A DNA stretch of 57,420 bases. It comes from Streptomyces cavernicola. Lineage in GTDB: Bacteria > Actinomycetota > Actinomycetes > Streptomycetales > Streptomycetaceae. Positions 24,863 to 33,563 of this stretch are shown here, in pieces (the stretch's first letter is position 1; every line of letters starts with the position of its first letter). The position numbers and the translations under genes are program-made. The notes beneath the pieces were generated by a model. That model was not told the DNA's origin and did not search any database. It saw nothing but the letters and a program-made list of their open reading frames with translations. The stretch lies in assembly GCF_029968035.1 (NCBI RefSeq), contig NZ_JASCIQ010000050.1, forward strand, positions 1-57,420. Reading direction: 5' to 3'.

Positions 24863-26341
24863 TCAGCCCGTCAGAGCCTCTGCTGCCGCTGTTGCGCAGA
24901 CTCTTGCTGCTCCGTGGGTGGCGATGTGGATCGCGCCTTGGGGTGGGGACTGGGGGACGCCCATTTCGATCACGATCGTGTCGGGGCGGGCAGCGAGGAG
25001 GGCGGTCACGGTGGCCGACATCCACGCGTGGCGGTGGGCGTCGCGGACGACGGCGACGATGCGGCGGTCGCCGGCGGCCGTCAGGATCTCGGCAGGGGCC
25101 GAGTCCGTCGTGTAGCTGCCGGTCTCCGTGCCCGGGAGCAGGCGGGTGAGTTCGGCGGCGACGCCCCAGGGGGTCTCGTCGCCGACCGCGATGTTGGCCA
25201 TGGGCGTCAGCGCGGCCACGTACGGGGGTGAAGTGAGCCTTTCCCGTTCCCCGTTGACGGTGACGGCGAGGGCTCGGCGGGCAGCCGCCTGGCCGATGTC
25301 GTGGCCCAGGCCGTTCTCCACGCGTACGGCCGAGGCGGACCACTCCCCCAGGGCGCGGACCCGGGCGGCGGCGTCCGCGAGGCGGTCCTCGGGGAGTTCG
25401 CCGGAGCGGACGGCCGTGACGAGGGCGTCGCGCAGGCGCAGGACGGTCTCCTCGTCGGCGAGGCCGCCGCCCACGCAGATCGCGTCGGCGCCCGCGGCGA
25501 CGGCGAGGACGCTGCCGCGTTCGATGCCGTACGAGGAGGAGATGGCGCGCATTTCCATGCCGTCCGTGACGATCAGGCCGTCGAAGTTCAGCTCCTCGCG
25601 GAGCAGGCCCGTGAGGATGCGACGGGAGAGCGTCGCCGGGTGGTCCGGGTCGAGGGCCGGGAGCAGGATGTGGGCGCTCATCACGGCCTTGGTGCCGGCG
25701 GCGATCGCGGCGCGGAAGGGGGGCAACTCCCGTTCCCGCAACACCTCTACGGACGCGTCGATACGGGGCATCGAGTGGTGCGAGTCGACGGCCGTGTCGC
25801 CGTGGCCGGGGAAGTGCTTGGTGCAGGCAGCGACGCCGGTGGACTGCAGGCCCTCGACGTACGCGGCGGTGTGCCGGGAGACGAGCTCGGGGTCGGCGCC
25901 GAAGGACCGTACGCCGATGACCGGGTTGTCGGGGTTGGAGTTGACGTCCGCGGACGGCGCCCAGTTGAGGTTGACGCCGCAGGCGGCGAGGCGGCGGGCG
26001 AGCTCGGCGGCGACCGCGCGGGTCAGGTCCGGGTCGTCCACCGCGCCGAGAGCGTGGTTGCCGGGGAAGGAGGAGCCGGAGCGGACCTCCAGGCGGGTGA
26101 CGTCGCCGCCCTCCTCGTCGATGGCGACCAGGACGTCGTCCCGCTCGGCCCGCAACTGGGCGGTGAGCGCGGCGAGTTGCTCGGGCAAGGCGATGTTGCG
26201 GCCGAACAGGCCGACGGAGTGCAGGCCCTCGCCGATACGGCGGAGCAGCCAGTCGGGCGCGCTGGTGCCGACGAAGCCGGGCTGCAGGACGGTCAGGGCG
26301 TCCCGGGTGAGCGTGTCGGTGGCGCGGGCGATGGTCGTCAT
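24863..26341 (-). CDS. dasD: Family 3 glycoside hydrolase, beta-N-acetylglucosaminidase DasD
   Basis: This 492-aa protein has GH3 features: LLVAIDEEGGDVTRL-like substrate loop (VAIDEEGGDVTRLEV), the NagZ-type catalytic His/Asp loop CTKHFPGHGDTAVDSHHSMP (residues about 166-185) and the nucleophile strand FDGLIVTDGMEMRAI. A C-terminal domain of about 150 residues follows. There is no signal peptide, so it acts on imported chitobiose, releasing GlcNAc, as described for DasD. It lies 6 bp downstream of dasC on the same strand and thus belongs to the das operon. Confidence 0.93.
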   Translation of the reverse strand: MTTIARATDTLTRDALTVLQPGFVGTSAPDWLLRRIGEGLHSVGLFGRNIALPEQLAALTAQLRAERDDVLVAIDEEGGDVTRLEVRSGSSFPGNHALGAVDDPDLTRAVAAELARRLAACGVNLNWAPSADVNSNPDNPVIGVRSFGADPELVSRHTAAYVEGLQSTGVAACTKHFPGHGDTAVDSHHSMPRIDASVEVLRERELPPFRAAIAAGTKAVMSAHILLPALDPDHPATLSRRILTGLLREELNFDGLIVTDGMEMRAISSSYGIERGSVLAVAAGADAICVGGGLADEETVLRLRDALVTAVRSGELPEDRLADAAARVRALGEWSASAVRVENGLGHDIGQAAARRALAVTVNGERERLTSPPYVAALTPMANIAVGDETPWGVAAELTRLLPGTETGSYTTDSAPAEILTAAGDRRIVAVVRDAHRHAWMSATVTALLAARPDTIVIEMGVPQSPPQGAIHIATHGAARVCATAAAEALTG

Positions 26342-26347
26342 ACGGCG

Positions 26348-27202
26348 TTATCCCTTCACGGCGCCTGCGGTGAGGCCGCTGACGGCCTTGCGCTGCAGGA
26401 AGAGGAAGAGGAGCAGGATCGGTACGGCGAAGAGCGAGGAGGCGGCCATGGTGGCGCCCCAGTCGTCGCCGAAGACGGTCTGGAACTTGGAGATCCACAG
26501 CGGCAGGGTCTGGGCCTCGGCCTGCTTGTTGAGGATCAGCACCATCGGGAACTCGTTCCAGGCGGTGATGAAGCCGAAGAGCGAGGTGGACATCAGGCCG
26601 GGCGCGAGCAGCGGCAGGATCACCTTGACGAAGGCCTGGGGGCGGCTGCAGCCGTCGACCATGGCCGACTCCTCCAGGTCCTTCGGTATCGCCCCGACGA
26701 ATCCGCGCAGGGTGAGCAGCGTGAAGGGCAGCACCATCATCATGTAGAAGACGGTGAGCGGGATCAGGCTGTTGAGCATGTCGGCGTCGCGGACGATCAG
26801 GTAGATCGCGATGACCATGACCTCCCAGGGCGCCATCTGCGCGAGCATGAACGCGACGATGAAGCCGCGCCGCCCCCTGAACCGCATCCGGGCCAGCGCG
26901 AACGCCGCGAGCAACCCGATGACCAGGGAGAACAGCACCGCGAGCACGGTCACGGTCACCGAATTCCGTACCAGCGTCCAGAAGTTGTCGGCGGTGACGG
27001 CGGTGCGGAAGTGCTCGAAGGTGAAGTCGACGGGGAACCAGACGGGGTCCTCGGCGACGATGTCGCCGGTCGGTTTGAAGGCCGTGGCGAACATCCAGTA
27101 GACGGGGAAGACGAAACCGGCGAAGAGGACGACGGCCAGGGCGTTCGGCCACACGCGGCGGAGCGCCGATGCCTTCGACGCAGCAGATCGGGGGCGGCTC
27201 AC
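26348..27202 (-). CDS. dasC: Chitobiose ABC transporter permease DasC
   Basis: This 284-aa protein starts at GTG 27202, overlapping the dasB stop (GTGA). Six membrane segments are visible, beginning ALAVVLFAGFVFPVYWMFAT. The permease EAA loop that docks to the ATPase reads DLEESAMVDGCSRPQAFVKVILPLLAPGL-like, with Glu-x-Ala-x-x-Asp-Gly around residues 195-200. It belongs to the MalG-type inner-membrane permeases of carbohydrate ABC importers. The ATPase is not encoded here; in Streptomyces the shared MsiK ATPase energises DasABC. Confidence 0.94.
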   Translation of the reverse strand: MSRPRSAASKASALRRVWPNALAVVLFAGFVFPVYWMFATAFKPTGDIVAEDPVWFPVDFTFEHFRTAVTADNFWTLVRNSVTVTVLAVLFSLVIGLLAAFALARMRFRGRRGFIVAFMLAQMAPWEVMVIAIYLIVRDADMLNSLIPLTVFYMMMVLPFTLLTLRGFVGAIPKDLEESAMVDGCSRPQAFVKVILPLLAPGLMSTSLFGFITAWNEFPMVLILNKQAEAQTLPLWISKFQTVFGDDWGATMAASSLFAVPILLLFLFLQRKAVSGLTAGAVKG

Positions 27203-28107
27203 AGCTCGTCCTCCTCTTGCTTGAGCACGATGCGAAGGTAGTACGCAGTCAGGGCGAGCAGGATGACGATGGTGAGCAGCGCGATCGCGGAGCCCATGCC
27301 GAAGTGCTGGTTGCCGAAGCCCTCGATGTACGCGTAGACGGGCAGGATCTCGGTGAGCCGGTCGGGGCCGCCCTCGTTGATCGCGAAGACCTGGGTGAAG
27401 GCCTTGAAGACCCAGATGACCTCCAGGAACGTGGTCGCGTAGAGGAAGGGCCTGAGGAACGGCACGGTGACCGAGGTGAAGCTCTGCCAGGCGCCGGCGC
27501 CGTCGAGTGCGGCGGCCTCGTAGAGCTCCTTGGGGATGGTGGTCGTGGCGGCGTACAGGTTGATCGCGACGAACGGGATGGACTGCCAGACGATCAGCAG
27601 GGTGACCACGGCGAAGGTGGAGAACTGGGTGGCGAGCCAGTTGTGGTCGGCCATGGAGTGGAAGCCGAGCCGGTCGAGCACCCAGTTGACGACGCCGTAG
27701 CGCTGGGCGAAGAGCCACTTATAGACGGTGACGGCGGCGATCGGCGGCATCGCCCAGGCGAGCACGAGCCCGATGAGCAGGGTGAGCCGCATCCGCTTGC
27801 CGAGCCGGGCGAGGAGCAGGCCGACGAGGGTGCCGAGGACCATGATCAGTACGACGTTGGCGCCGGTGAACAGGATGGATCTGCCGGTGACCCGCCAGAA
27901 GTCCGAACTGCCGAGCACCTCGGTGTAGTTGGCGACGCCGTTCCACTCGGTGAGGTGCAGGATCAGCTGCCTCATGTTGAGGTTCTGGAACGACAGGAGC
28001 GCGTTCTTGACCAGGGGCCAGCCGAGCAGCAGCAGGGTCGCCGCGAGGGCGGGAAGCAGCAGCAGGTAGGGCGCTAGTGCGGTGGTGCGGGCGCGGGGCG
28101 CGGTCAT
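27199..28107 (-). CDS. dasB: Chitobiose ABC transporter permease DasB
   Basis: This 302-aa MalF-type permease has six predicted membrane segments, from YLLLLPALAATLLLLGWPLV to LLTIVILLALTAYYLRIVL. The EAA loop is PKELYEAAALDGAGAWQSF. The start is chosen as ATG 28107, because GGAAGAG then lies 9 nt upstream; ATG 28116 would leave almost no spacing, and longer in-frame starts at 28173 have no site. It is 106 bp downstream of dasA and overlaps dasC. Confidence 0.93.
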   Translation of the reverse strand: MTAPRARTTALAPYLLLLPALAATLLLLGWPLVKNALLSFQNLNMRQLILHLTEWNGVANYTEVLGSSDFWRVTGRSILFTGANVVLIMVLGTLVGLLLARLGKRMRLTLLIGLVLAWAMPPIAAVTVYKWLFAQRYGVVNWVLDRLGFHSMADHNWLATQFSTFAVVTLLIVWQSIPFVAINLYAATTTIPKELYEAAALDGAGAWQSFTSVTVPFLRPFLYATTFLEVIWVFKAFTQVFAINEGGPDRLTEILPVYAYIEGFGNQHFGMGSAIALLTIVILLALTAYYLRIVLKQEEDEL

Positions 28108-28213
28108 GCTCGCCATCTCTTCCGTACGAAAGCGTGTCGGTGCGTGCCGGGGGCTAGGTCGTGTCACGGACACGGCCTGGGCGGGGAGGCCGGTTTCGCC
28201 CCCGGCGCGCGGG

Positions 28214-29482
28214 TCACTGCTTCTGTGCCAGGCGCTTGTTGAACTCGCCCTCGACCTGCCGGGCGGCGGCCGCGTGCGACTTACCGTTCAGGACCGCGGT
28301 CATGTACGTCTTGATGGGGTTCGGCGGGTTCTCCACCGCGGCCCACTCGGGGATCAGCGGGGTGGTGCCGCCTGCGGCGACGGCGGGCGCCGCGGCCTCG
28401 CCGGCGGGCTGGCCCTTCAGGTTCTCCTGCAGCGACTCCTTGTTGGGGATGACGCCGAGCTCCTTGGAGAGCTGTCCCTCGAACTTGTCGGAGAGCGCGA
28501 TCTTCAGGAATTCCCGGGCCAGTTCCTGCTTCTCGCTGCCCGCCGCGATCGCAAGGTTGGAGCCGCCGAGGAAGACGCCCTCGGGCTTGTCGGCGCTCTC
28601 GCCGGGGATCGTGAAGTAGCCGATGTCCTTCTCGATCTTCGGGTTGGCCTTGATGGCGACGCCGGACTCCCAGCCCATGCCGATGAAGGCGCCGACCTTG
28701 CCCTTGGCGAAGACCTCGGCCTGCTGCGGGGTGGCCTCGTCCTTGTCCTTGGGGGCGGTGGAGTACGAGGCGTACTTCTGGTAGATCTCCATGGCCTCGC
28801 CGACCTTGGGGTCCGCGAGGTTGGAGACCCACTTGCCGCCCTTCTTCTTCACCAGGTCGGCGCCGGTGCCGATGGTGAGGCCGTCGAAGAAGTACCAGTT
28901 CTGGCCGGGCATGTAGACGGGCTCGGCCTTGCCCTCGGCCTTGATCTTGTCGAAGGCGGCGAAGAGTTCGGCGCGGGTCTTGGGGATCTCGGTGACGCCG
29001 GCTTCCTTGAAGACCTTCTTGTTGTAGACGACGACGCGGTTGGCGGCGAACCAGGGCGCCGCGTACTGCTTTCCGTCGTAGACGGAGGGCGCGTTGAGCG
29101 TCTCGGTCCAGTCGGCGCCGATGGACTTCTTCAGGTCGTCCAGTTCGGCGAGGCCGCCGGTCTGCGCGTACGCCGGGGTCTGGGTGTTGCCGATCTCGAA
29201 GACGTCCGGCGGGTTCTCCTCGGAGAGCGCGGTGGTCAGCTTCTGCTGGATGCCGTTCCACTGCTGGATCTCGAACTTGAGCTCGGCGCCCGTCTTCTTC
29301 TCGAAGGCGGCCTCGACGTCCTTGGTCCAGCCGTCGGGCGTGGAGCCGTCCATGGCCCACACGGTCAGGGTCTCCCCCTGGAAACCGTCCGCCCCCGAGC
29401 CCTTGCCGTCGTCCGAGCCACAGGCGGCGACGGACACCAACAGGCCCGCTGCACCGATCGCGGCTATGAGCTTGCGCTTCAC
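28214..29482 (-). CDS. dasA: Chitobiose-binding lipoprotein DasA
   Basis: This 422-aa protein starts at GTG 29482 with GAGGAGGGG 4 nt upstream. It has a lipoprotein signal peptide (KRKLIAAIGAAGLLVSVAAC) with the lipobox VAAC at residues 18-21, followed by a Gly/Ser linker. The mature part is a family 1 extracellular solute-binding protein (ETLTVWAMDGSTPDGWTKD, then FEIGNTQTPAYAQTGG and GWESGVAIKANPKIEKDIG). It captures N,N'-diacetylchitobiose outside the membrane for DasBC. Two dre-like boxes precede it. In S. coelicolor dasA is the most strongly DasR-linked gene and affects development. Confidence 0.95.
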   Translation of the reverse strand: MKRKLIAAIGAAGLLVSVAACGSDDGKGSGADGFQGETLTVWAMDGSTPDGWTKDVEAAFEKKTGAELKFEIQQWNGIQQKLTTALSEENPPDVFEIGNTQTPAYAQTGGLAELDDLKKSIGADWTETLNAPSVYDGKQYAAPWFAANRVVVYNKKVFKEAGVTEIPKTRAELFAAFDKIKAEGKAEPVYMPGQNWYFFDGLTIGTGADLVKKKGGKWVSNLADPKVGEAMEIYQKYASYSTAPKDKDEATPQQAEVFAKGKVGAFIGMGWESGVAIKANPKIEKDIGYFTIPGESADKPEGVFLGGSNLAIAAGSEKQELAREFLKIALSDKFEGQLSKELGVIPNKESLQENLKGQPAGEAAAPAVAAGGTTPLIPEWAAVENPPNPIKTYMTAVLNGKSHAAAARQVEGEFNKRLAQKQ

Positions 29483-29567
29483 GTACCCCTCCTCAAGATG
29501 CCACCAACCCCCCACCCACCAAGGCGACATGGCAGTGCACTGTTCGTGGGACCGGGACCTGGTCTTT

Positions 29568-29583
29568 AATGGTGTAGACCAGT
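29568..29583. promoter_or_regulatory. DasR-binding (dre) site of dasA, proximal
   Basis: AATGGTGTAGACCAGT matches A(C/G)TGGTCTAGACCA(C/G)T at 14 of 16 positions. It lies 86 bp upstream of the dasA start in the 246-bp dasA-dasR intergenic region. Confidence 0.82.
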
Positions 29584-29591
29584 ACGGGGAG

Positions 29592-29607
29592 CTTGGCCTA
29601 GACCTTT
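29592..29607. promoter_or_regulatory. Second dre-like box between dasA and dasR
   Basis: CTTGGCCTAGACCTTT keeps the TTGG and CTAGACC elements but departs from the consensus at several positions. It lies 24 bp from the first box, about two helical turns, which would allow side-by-side DasR dimers. Confidence 0.55.
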
Positions 29608-29728
29608 AGGGGTGTCAAGGGTGTATAAGAGGGGTCCCACATCCCGTTACCTGACCGACACCTGAGGGAGAGCGACCGGTCCCGGCCGGGGCGTGCCACC
29701 ATGTGAGCCGCGAAAGACGGAGGAGCCG

Positions 29729-30595
29729 GTGACGGCAGCAGCACAGGAGCCGCAGCAGGGCGCCGCGCGGAAGGCGTCCGCGCAGGGCCGCGGCCGGGAG
29801 ACGGGTGGGCGAGCGATGGCGACCGAGGCGGGCAGCACGCCGAGCGCGACGGGAACGGAGGCGGCCGAGCCGCAGGGACCGACCCGCACCGCGCGCGTGC
29901 CCAAGTACTACCGCCTCAAGAAGCATCTGCTCGACATGACGGAGACGCTGCCGCCCGGCACGCCCGTGCCGCCCGAGCGCACGCTCGCCGCGGAGTTCGA
30001 CACCTCGCGGACCACCGTGCGCCAGGCGCTGCAGGAGCTCGTCGTCGAGGGCCGCCTGGAGCGGATCCAGGGCAAGGGCACCTTCGTCGCCAAGCCGAAG
30101 GTCTCCCAGACGCTCCAACTCACCTCGTACACCGAGGACATGAGGGCGCAGGGCCTCGAACCCGCCTCGCAGCTCCTGGACATCGGGTACGTCACGGCCG
30201 ACGACCGGCTCGCCGAGCTGCTCGACATCGCCGCCGGCGGCCGGGTCCTTCGCATCCAGCGGCTGCGCCTCGCCAACGGCGAGCCGATGGCCATCGAGAC
30301 CACGCACCTGTCCGCGAAGCGCTTCCCCGCGCTGCGCCGCTCCCTCGCCAAGTACAGCTCGCTCTACACCGCACTCGACGAGGTCTACGACGTCCACCTG
30401 GCCGAGGCCGAGGAGACCATCGAGACCTCGCTCGCCACCCCGACCGAGGCGGCGCTGCTCGGCACGGACGTCGGCCTGCCGATGCTGATGCTGTCGCGGC
30501 ACTCCCTGGACGCGTCCGGTAAGCCGGTGGAGTGGGTGCGCTCGGTGTACCGGGGCGACCGCTACAAGTTCGTGGCCCGGCTCCAACGCCCCTGA
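29729..30595 (+). CDS. dasR: GntR/HutC-family global regulator DasR
   Basis: This 288-aa protein has an N-terminal winged helix (residues about 56-120: KYYRLKKHLLDMTETLPPG, then PPERTLAAEFDTSRTTVRQAL) and a UTRA effector domain (LQLTSYTEDMRAQGL, then VLRIQRLRLANGEPMAIETTH). DasR represses GlcNAc and chitin genes at dre sites and is released by glucosamine-6-phosphate. The start is GTG 29729, with GGAGGAG just upstream. This gives a Gln/Ala/Gly-rich N-terminal tail some 30 residues longer than S. coelicolor DasR (254 aa); an internal ATG at 29817 would give a length near that. It is divergent from dasA. Confidence 0.95.
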   Translation: MTAAAQEPQQGAARKASAQGRGRETGGRAMATEAGSTPSATGTEAAEPQGPTRTARVPKYYRLKKHLLDMTETLPPGTPVPPERTLAAEFDTSRTTVRQALQELVVEGRLERIQGKGTFVAKPKVSQTLQLTSYTEDMRAQGLEPASQLLDIGYVTADDRLAELLDIAAGGRVLRIQRLRLANGEPMAIETTHLSAKRFPALRRSLAKYSSLYTALDEVYDVHLAEAEETIETSLATPTEAALLGTDVGLPMLMLSRHSLDASGKPVEWVRSVYRGDRYKFVARLQRP

Positions 30596-30759
30596 CACAC
30601 CTGCGCGTTGGGCCTTTCCGTACCCCTCCTGCCCACCGGTCGGCCAGATTTGTGGCCGTACCGATATGCGGACAGGGGGTGACTCATGGCGAGACGGTCA
30701 CCTAGATTTCCTGCGCATTGACACGTAGTAACAGGGTGATCTAGGGGACGGAGCCCACC

Positions 30760-32985
30760 ATGCCGGAGTCGGCGCCCGCCGAGGCGCGGAGCACGCGAAG
30801 AATCACACCCAAGTCGGCCGTCGTCTGGACGCTGGTCGCACTCGTCGGCGCCGCGGGCTGGACCATGCTCGCCCTGGCGCGCGACGAGGAGATCTCCGCG
30901 GCCTGGATGCTCGCCGCCGCGCTCGGCTCGTACGCCATCGCGTACCGCTTCTACGCGAAGTTCATCGCCAACCGGGTCCTGAAGGTCGACAAGACCCGGG
31001 CCACCCCGGCCGAACGCCTCAACAACGGCGTGGACTTCCACCCGACCGACCGGCGCGTGCTGTTCGGGCACCACTTCGCCGCGATCGCCGGCGCCGGTCC
31101 GCTCGTCGGGCCCGTGCTCGCCGCGCAGATGGGCTACCTGCCGGGCACGATCTGGATCGTCGCGGGCGTGATCTTCGCCGGCGCCGTCCAGGACATGGTC
31201 ACCCTGTTCTTCTCCACCCGCCGCAACGGCCGTTCGCTCGGCCAGATGGCGCGGGACGAGATCGGGCCGTTCGGCGGCGCCGCGGCCCTGGTCGCGGTCT
31301 TCGTCATCATGATCATTCTGCTCGCGGTGCTCGCCCTGGTGATCGTGAACGCCCTCGCGCACTCGCCGTGGGGTGTCTTCTCCATCGCGATGACCATCCC
31401 GATCGCCCTGTTCATGGGCTTCTACCTGCGCATCCTGCGGCCCGGCCGGGTCACCGAGGTCTCCGTCATCGGTGTCGCGCTGCTGCTGCTCGCCATCGTC
31501 TCCGGCAGCTGGGTCGCGGACTCCTCGCTCGCCGAGACGTTCACCCTGGAGCCGGGCACCCTGGTCATCTGGATGGTCGTCTACGGCTTCCTGGCCTCGG
31601 TCCTCCCGGTGTGGATGCTGCTCGCGCCGCGCGACTACCTGTCGACGTTCATGAAGGTCGGCACCATCGTGCTGCTCGCCCTCGGCGTCGTCATCGCGCT
31701 GCCCAGCCTGAAGATGCCCGCCGTCACCGAGTTCGCGACCAGCGGCACCGGGCCGGTCTTCGCCGGCTCGCTCTTCCCGTTCGTCTTCATCACCATCGCC
31801 TGCGGCGCGCTCTCCGGCTTCCACGCCCTGGTCTCCTCCGGCACGACGCCGAAGATGATCCAGAAGGAGACGCAGGTCCGCCTCGTCGGCTACGGCTCCA
31901 TGCTCACCGAGTCGTTCGTGGCGATCATGGCGGTCATCGCGGCGTGCATCATCGAGCCGGGCCTGTACTTCGCGGTCAACTCGCCCGCGGGCTTCCTCGG
32001 CACCACCGTCGAGTCGGCCTCGCAGGCGGTCAACGGACTCGGATTCTCCATCTCCGCCGAGGAGTTGACGGCCGCGGCCAAGGCCGTCGAGGAGCCGTCG
32101 CTGCTCTCCAAGACCGGTGGCGCGCCGACCTTCGCGCTCGGCATGTCGGAGATCTTCTCCGCGGTGATCGGCGGTGCCGGGCTCAAGGCCTTCTGGTACC
32201 ACTTCGCGATCATGTTCGAGGCGCTGTTCATCCTCACCACCGTCGACGCGGGCACCCGCGTGGGCCGGTTCATGCTGCAGGACACCCTCGGCAACGTCTA
32301 CAAGCCGCTGCGCGACGTCAGCTGGAAGCCGGGCGTCTGGATCACCAGTGCGCTCGTCGTCGGCGGCTGGGGCTACTTCCTGTGGGTCGGCGTGCACGAC
32401 CCGCTGGGCGGCATCAACCAGCTGTTCCCGCTGTTCGGCATCGCCAACCAGCTGCTCGCCGCCGTCGCCCTCGCCGTCTGCACTACGCTGCTCGTGAAGT
32501 CCGGCCGCCTCAAGTGGGCCTGGGTGACGGCGATTCCGCTCCTCTGGGACGCGGCGGTGACGCTCACCGCGAGCTGGCAGAAGGTGTTCTCGGACGACCC
32601 GAAGGTCGGCTTCTTCGCCCAGCGGTCGGTCTACCAGGACGGCATCGAGGCCGGGAAGGTGCTGCCGCCCGCCAAGTCCATGGACGACATGAACACGGTG
32701 GTCACCAACTCCACGGTGGACGGCGTTCTTTCGATCCTGTTCGCGGTCCTCATCCTGGTCGTCCTCGCGGACGCGGCGCGGGTCTGCCTCAAGGCGATCC
32801 GCAACCCCGGCACCGCCGAGCTGACCGAGGCGCCGTACGTCGAGTCCAAGGTGGTCGCCCCGGCCGGGCTCTGGCCCACCAAGGAGGAGAAGGCGGAGCT
32901 CGCGGCCGTCGGCGCCTCCTCGGGCGGTGACCGGTCGGGCGACAGCGACGACGACGGCGTCGCCGCCGGCTCCGGGGCGCACTGA
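30760..32985 (+). CDS. cstA: CstA-family carbon starvation/peptide or pyruvate transporter
   Basis: This 741-aa membrane protein has about 16 hydrophobic segments. CstA signatures are RRVLFGHHFAAIAGAGPLVGPV and CGALSGFHALVSSGTTPKMI, and the N-terminal FYAKFIANRVLKVD. Known relatives import pyruvate or peptides under carbon limitation. A TTGACA (30718-30723) with CTAGGG 17 bp later forms a plausible promoter, and a 7-bp inverted repeat CCTAGAT/ATCTAGG (30701-30707, 30739-30745) flanks it. GGGACGGAG precedes the ATG. The C-terminal tail is acidic and Ser/Asp/Gly-rich. It is coupled to a YbdD gene. Confidence 0.94.
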   Translation: MPESAPAEARSTRRITPKSAVVWTLVALVGAAGWTMLALARDEEISAAWMLAAALGSYAIAYRFYAKFIANRVLKVDKTRATPAERLNNGVDFHPTDRRVLFGHHFAAIAGAGPLVGPVLAAQMGYLPGTIWIVAGVIFAGAVQDMVTLFFSTRRNGRSLGQMARDEIGPFGGAAALVAVFVIMIILLAVLALVIVNALAHSPWGVFSIAMTIPIALFMGFYLRILRPGRVTEVSVIGVALLLLAIVSGSWVADSSLAETFTLEPGTLVIWMVVYGFLASVLPVWMLLAPRDYLSTFMKVGTIVLLALGVVIALPSLKMPAVTEFATSGTGPVFAGSLFPFVFITIACGALSGFHALVSSGTTPKMIQKETQVRLVGYGSMLTESFVAIMAVIAACIIEPGLYFAVNSPAGFLGTTVESASQAVNGLGFSISAEELTAAAKAVEEPSLLSKTGGAPTFALGMSEIFSAVIGGAGLKAFWYHFAIMFEALFILTTVDAGTRVGRFMLQDTLGNVYKPLRDVSWKPGVWITSALVVGGWGYFLWVGVHDPLGGINQLFPLFGIANQLLAAVALAVCTTLLVKSGRLKWAWVTAIPLLWDAAVTLTASWQKVFSDDPKVGFFAQRSVYQDGIEAGKVLPPAKSMDDMNTVVTNSTVDGVLSILFAVLILVVLADAARVCLKAIRNPGTAELTEAPYVESKVVAPAGLWPTKEEKAELAAVGASSGGDRSGDSDDDGVAAGSGAH

Positions 32986-33173
32986 TGAACTCCCTTGCCG
33001 GGAAGGTCCGTTACTGGTGGCGCGAGCTGTCCGGTGAGGCGGTGTACGACCGGTACGTCGCCCACACCCGGGCCTGCGACCCGGACGCGGAGGTGCTGAG
33101 CCGCTGGGAGTTCGAGCGCAAGCGGATGGACGAGCGCGAAGCGGATCCCCGGGAGGGTTTCCGCTGCTGCTAG
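32985..33173 (+). CDS. YbdD/YjiX family small protein
   Basis: This 62-aa protein starts at an ATG that shares one base with the cstA stop (TGATG). It matches the YbdD/YjiX family: WWRELSGEAVYDRYVAH, then WEFERKRMDEREADPREGFRCC. These small cytoplasmic proteins are almost always encoded directly after CstA/BtsT-type transporters and are thought to support transporter function. The terminator at 33189 closes the operon. Confidence 0.92.
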   Translation: MNSLAGKVRYWWRELSGEAVYDRYVAHTRACDPDAEVLSRWEFERKRMDEREADPREGFRCC

Positions 33174-33188
33174 GCCCTCCGTGACGAG

Positions 33189-33229
33189 GACGGGGGCGGT
33201 ACGGGAGGAGATCCCGTACCGCCCCCGTC
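33189..33229. terminator. Strong terminator after cstA-ybdD
   Basis: A perfect 17-bp stem (left arm GACGGGGGCGGTACGGG at 33189-33205, right arm at 33213-33229) has a 7-nt loop. It is followed by a short T-containing stretch (CGTCGTTT). It separates the cstA operon from the nrd control region. Confidence 0.85.
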
Positions 33230-33261
33230 GTCGTTTCCGCCGCGCCCCCCGCCCGCGTACG

Positions 33262-33309
33262 ACACAACATATGGGGGCCGCCGCAAGCATCTCCCCCCAC
33301 ATGTATGCT
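33262..33309. promoter_or_regulatory. Candidate tandem NrdR boxes in the nrdAB promoter
   Basis: ACACAACATATGGGGG (33262-33277) resembles the NrdR box (about 12 of 16 positions). A weaker second element, CCCCCACATGTATGCT (33294-33309), has its centre 32 bp away, the roughly three-turn phasing typical of NrdR box pairs. TATGCT at its end could be the -10. NrdR control of Streptomyces ribonucleotide reductase genes is known. Confidence 0.55.
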
Positions 33310-33310
33310 C

Positions 33311-33500
33311 GTCCTCGCTGTCGCCGCAGGGGAATCCGGTGCGAATCCGGAACTGTCCCGCAACGGTGTATCGGTGCGCATTCGCGTACCCGTCGAGTCC
33401 GAGGACCTGCCGACGGCGCACCCGTGCCGACCGGTCCGGGTGCCCATGTCGTCCGGGCCTCGCGGAATGGGCCGGTGGACGCGTCACGGTGTGCCGTCGT
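33311..33500 (+). promoter_or_regulatory. Cobalamin (adenosylcobalamin) riboswitch controlling nrdAB
   Basis: The conserved core GGGAATCCGGTGCGAATCCGG at 33330 continues with AACTGTCCCGCAACGGTG to 33368, followed by GAGTCCGAGGACCTGCCGAC (33395-33414). These are the hallmark segments of the cobalamin aptamer. It lies directly upstream of nrdA. A B12 riboswitch repressing the class Ia nrdABS operon is established in S. coelicolor. The 3' boundary and expression platform are estimates. Confidence 0.93.
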
Positions 33501-33563
33501 TGCGGCGCCGTGCGCCCACTCCCGCCCGCAGCAGGCCCCGAGCCGAGCGAGGGAGTGCCCCAC

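Noticed and set aside
30562..33447. 961-codon minus-strand open frame over cstA
   Set aside because: It is antisense to an unmistakable CstA transporter, and its composition is dominated by Asp/Glu/Arg/Gly from codon-complement bias.
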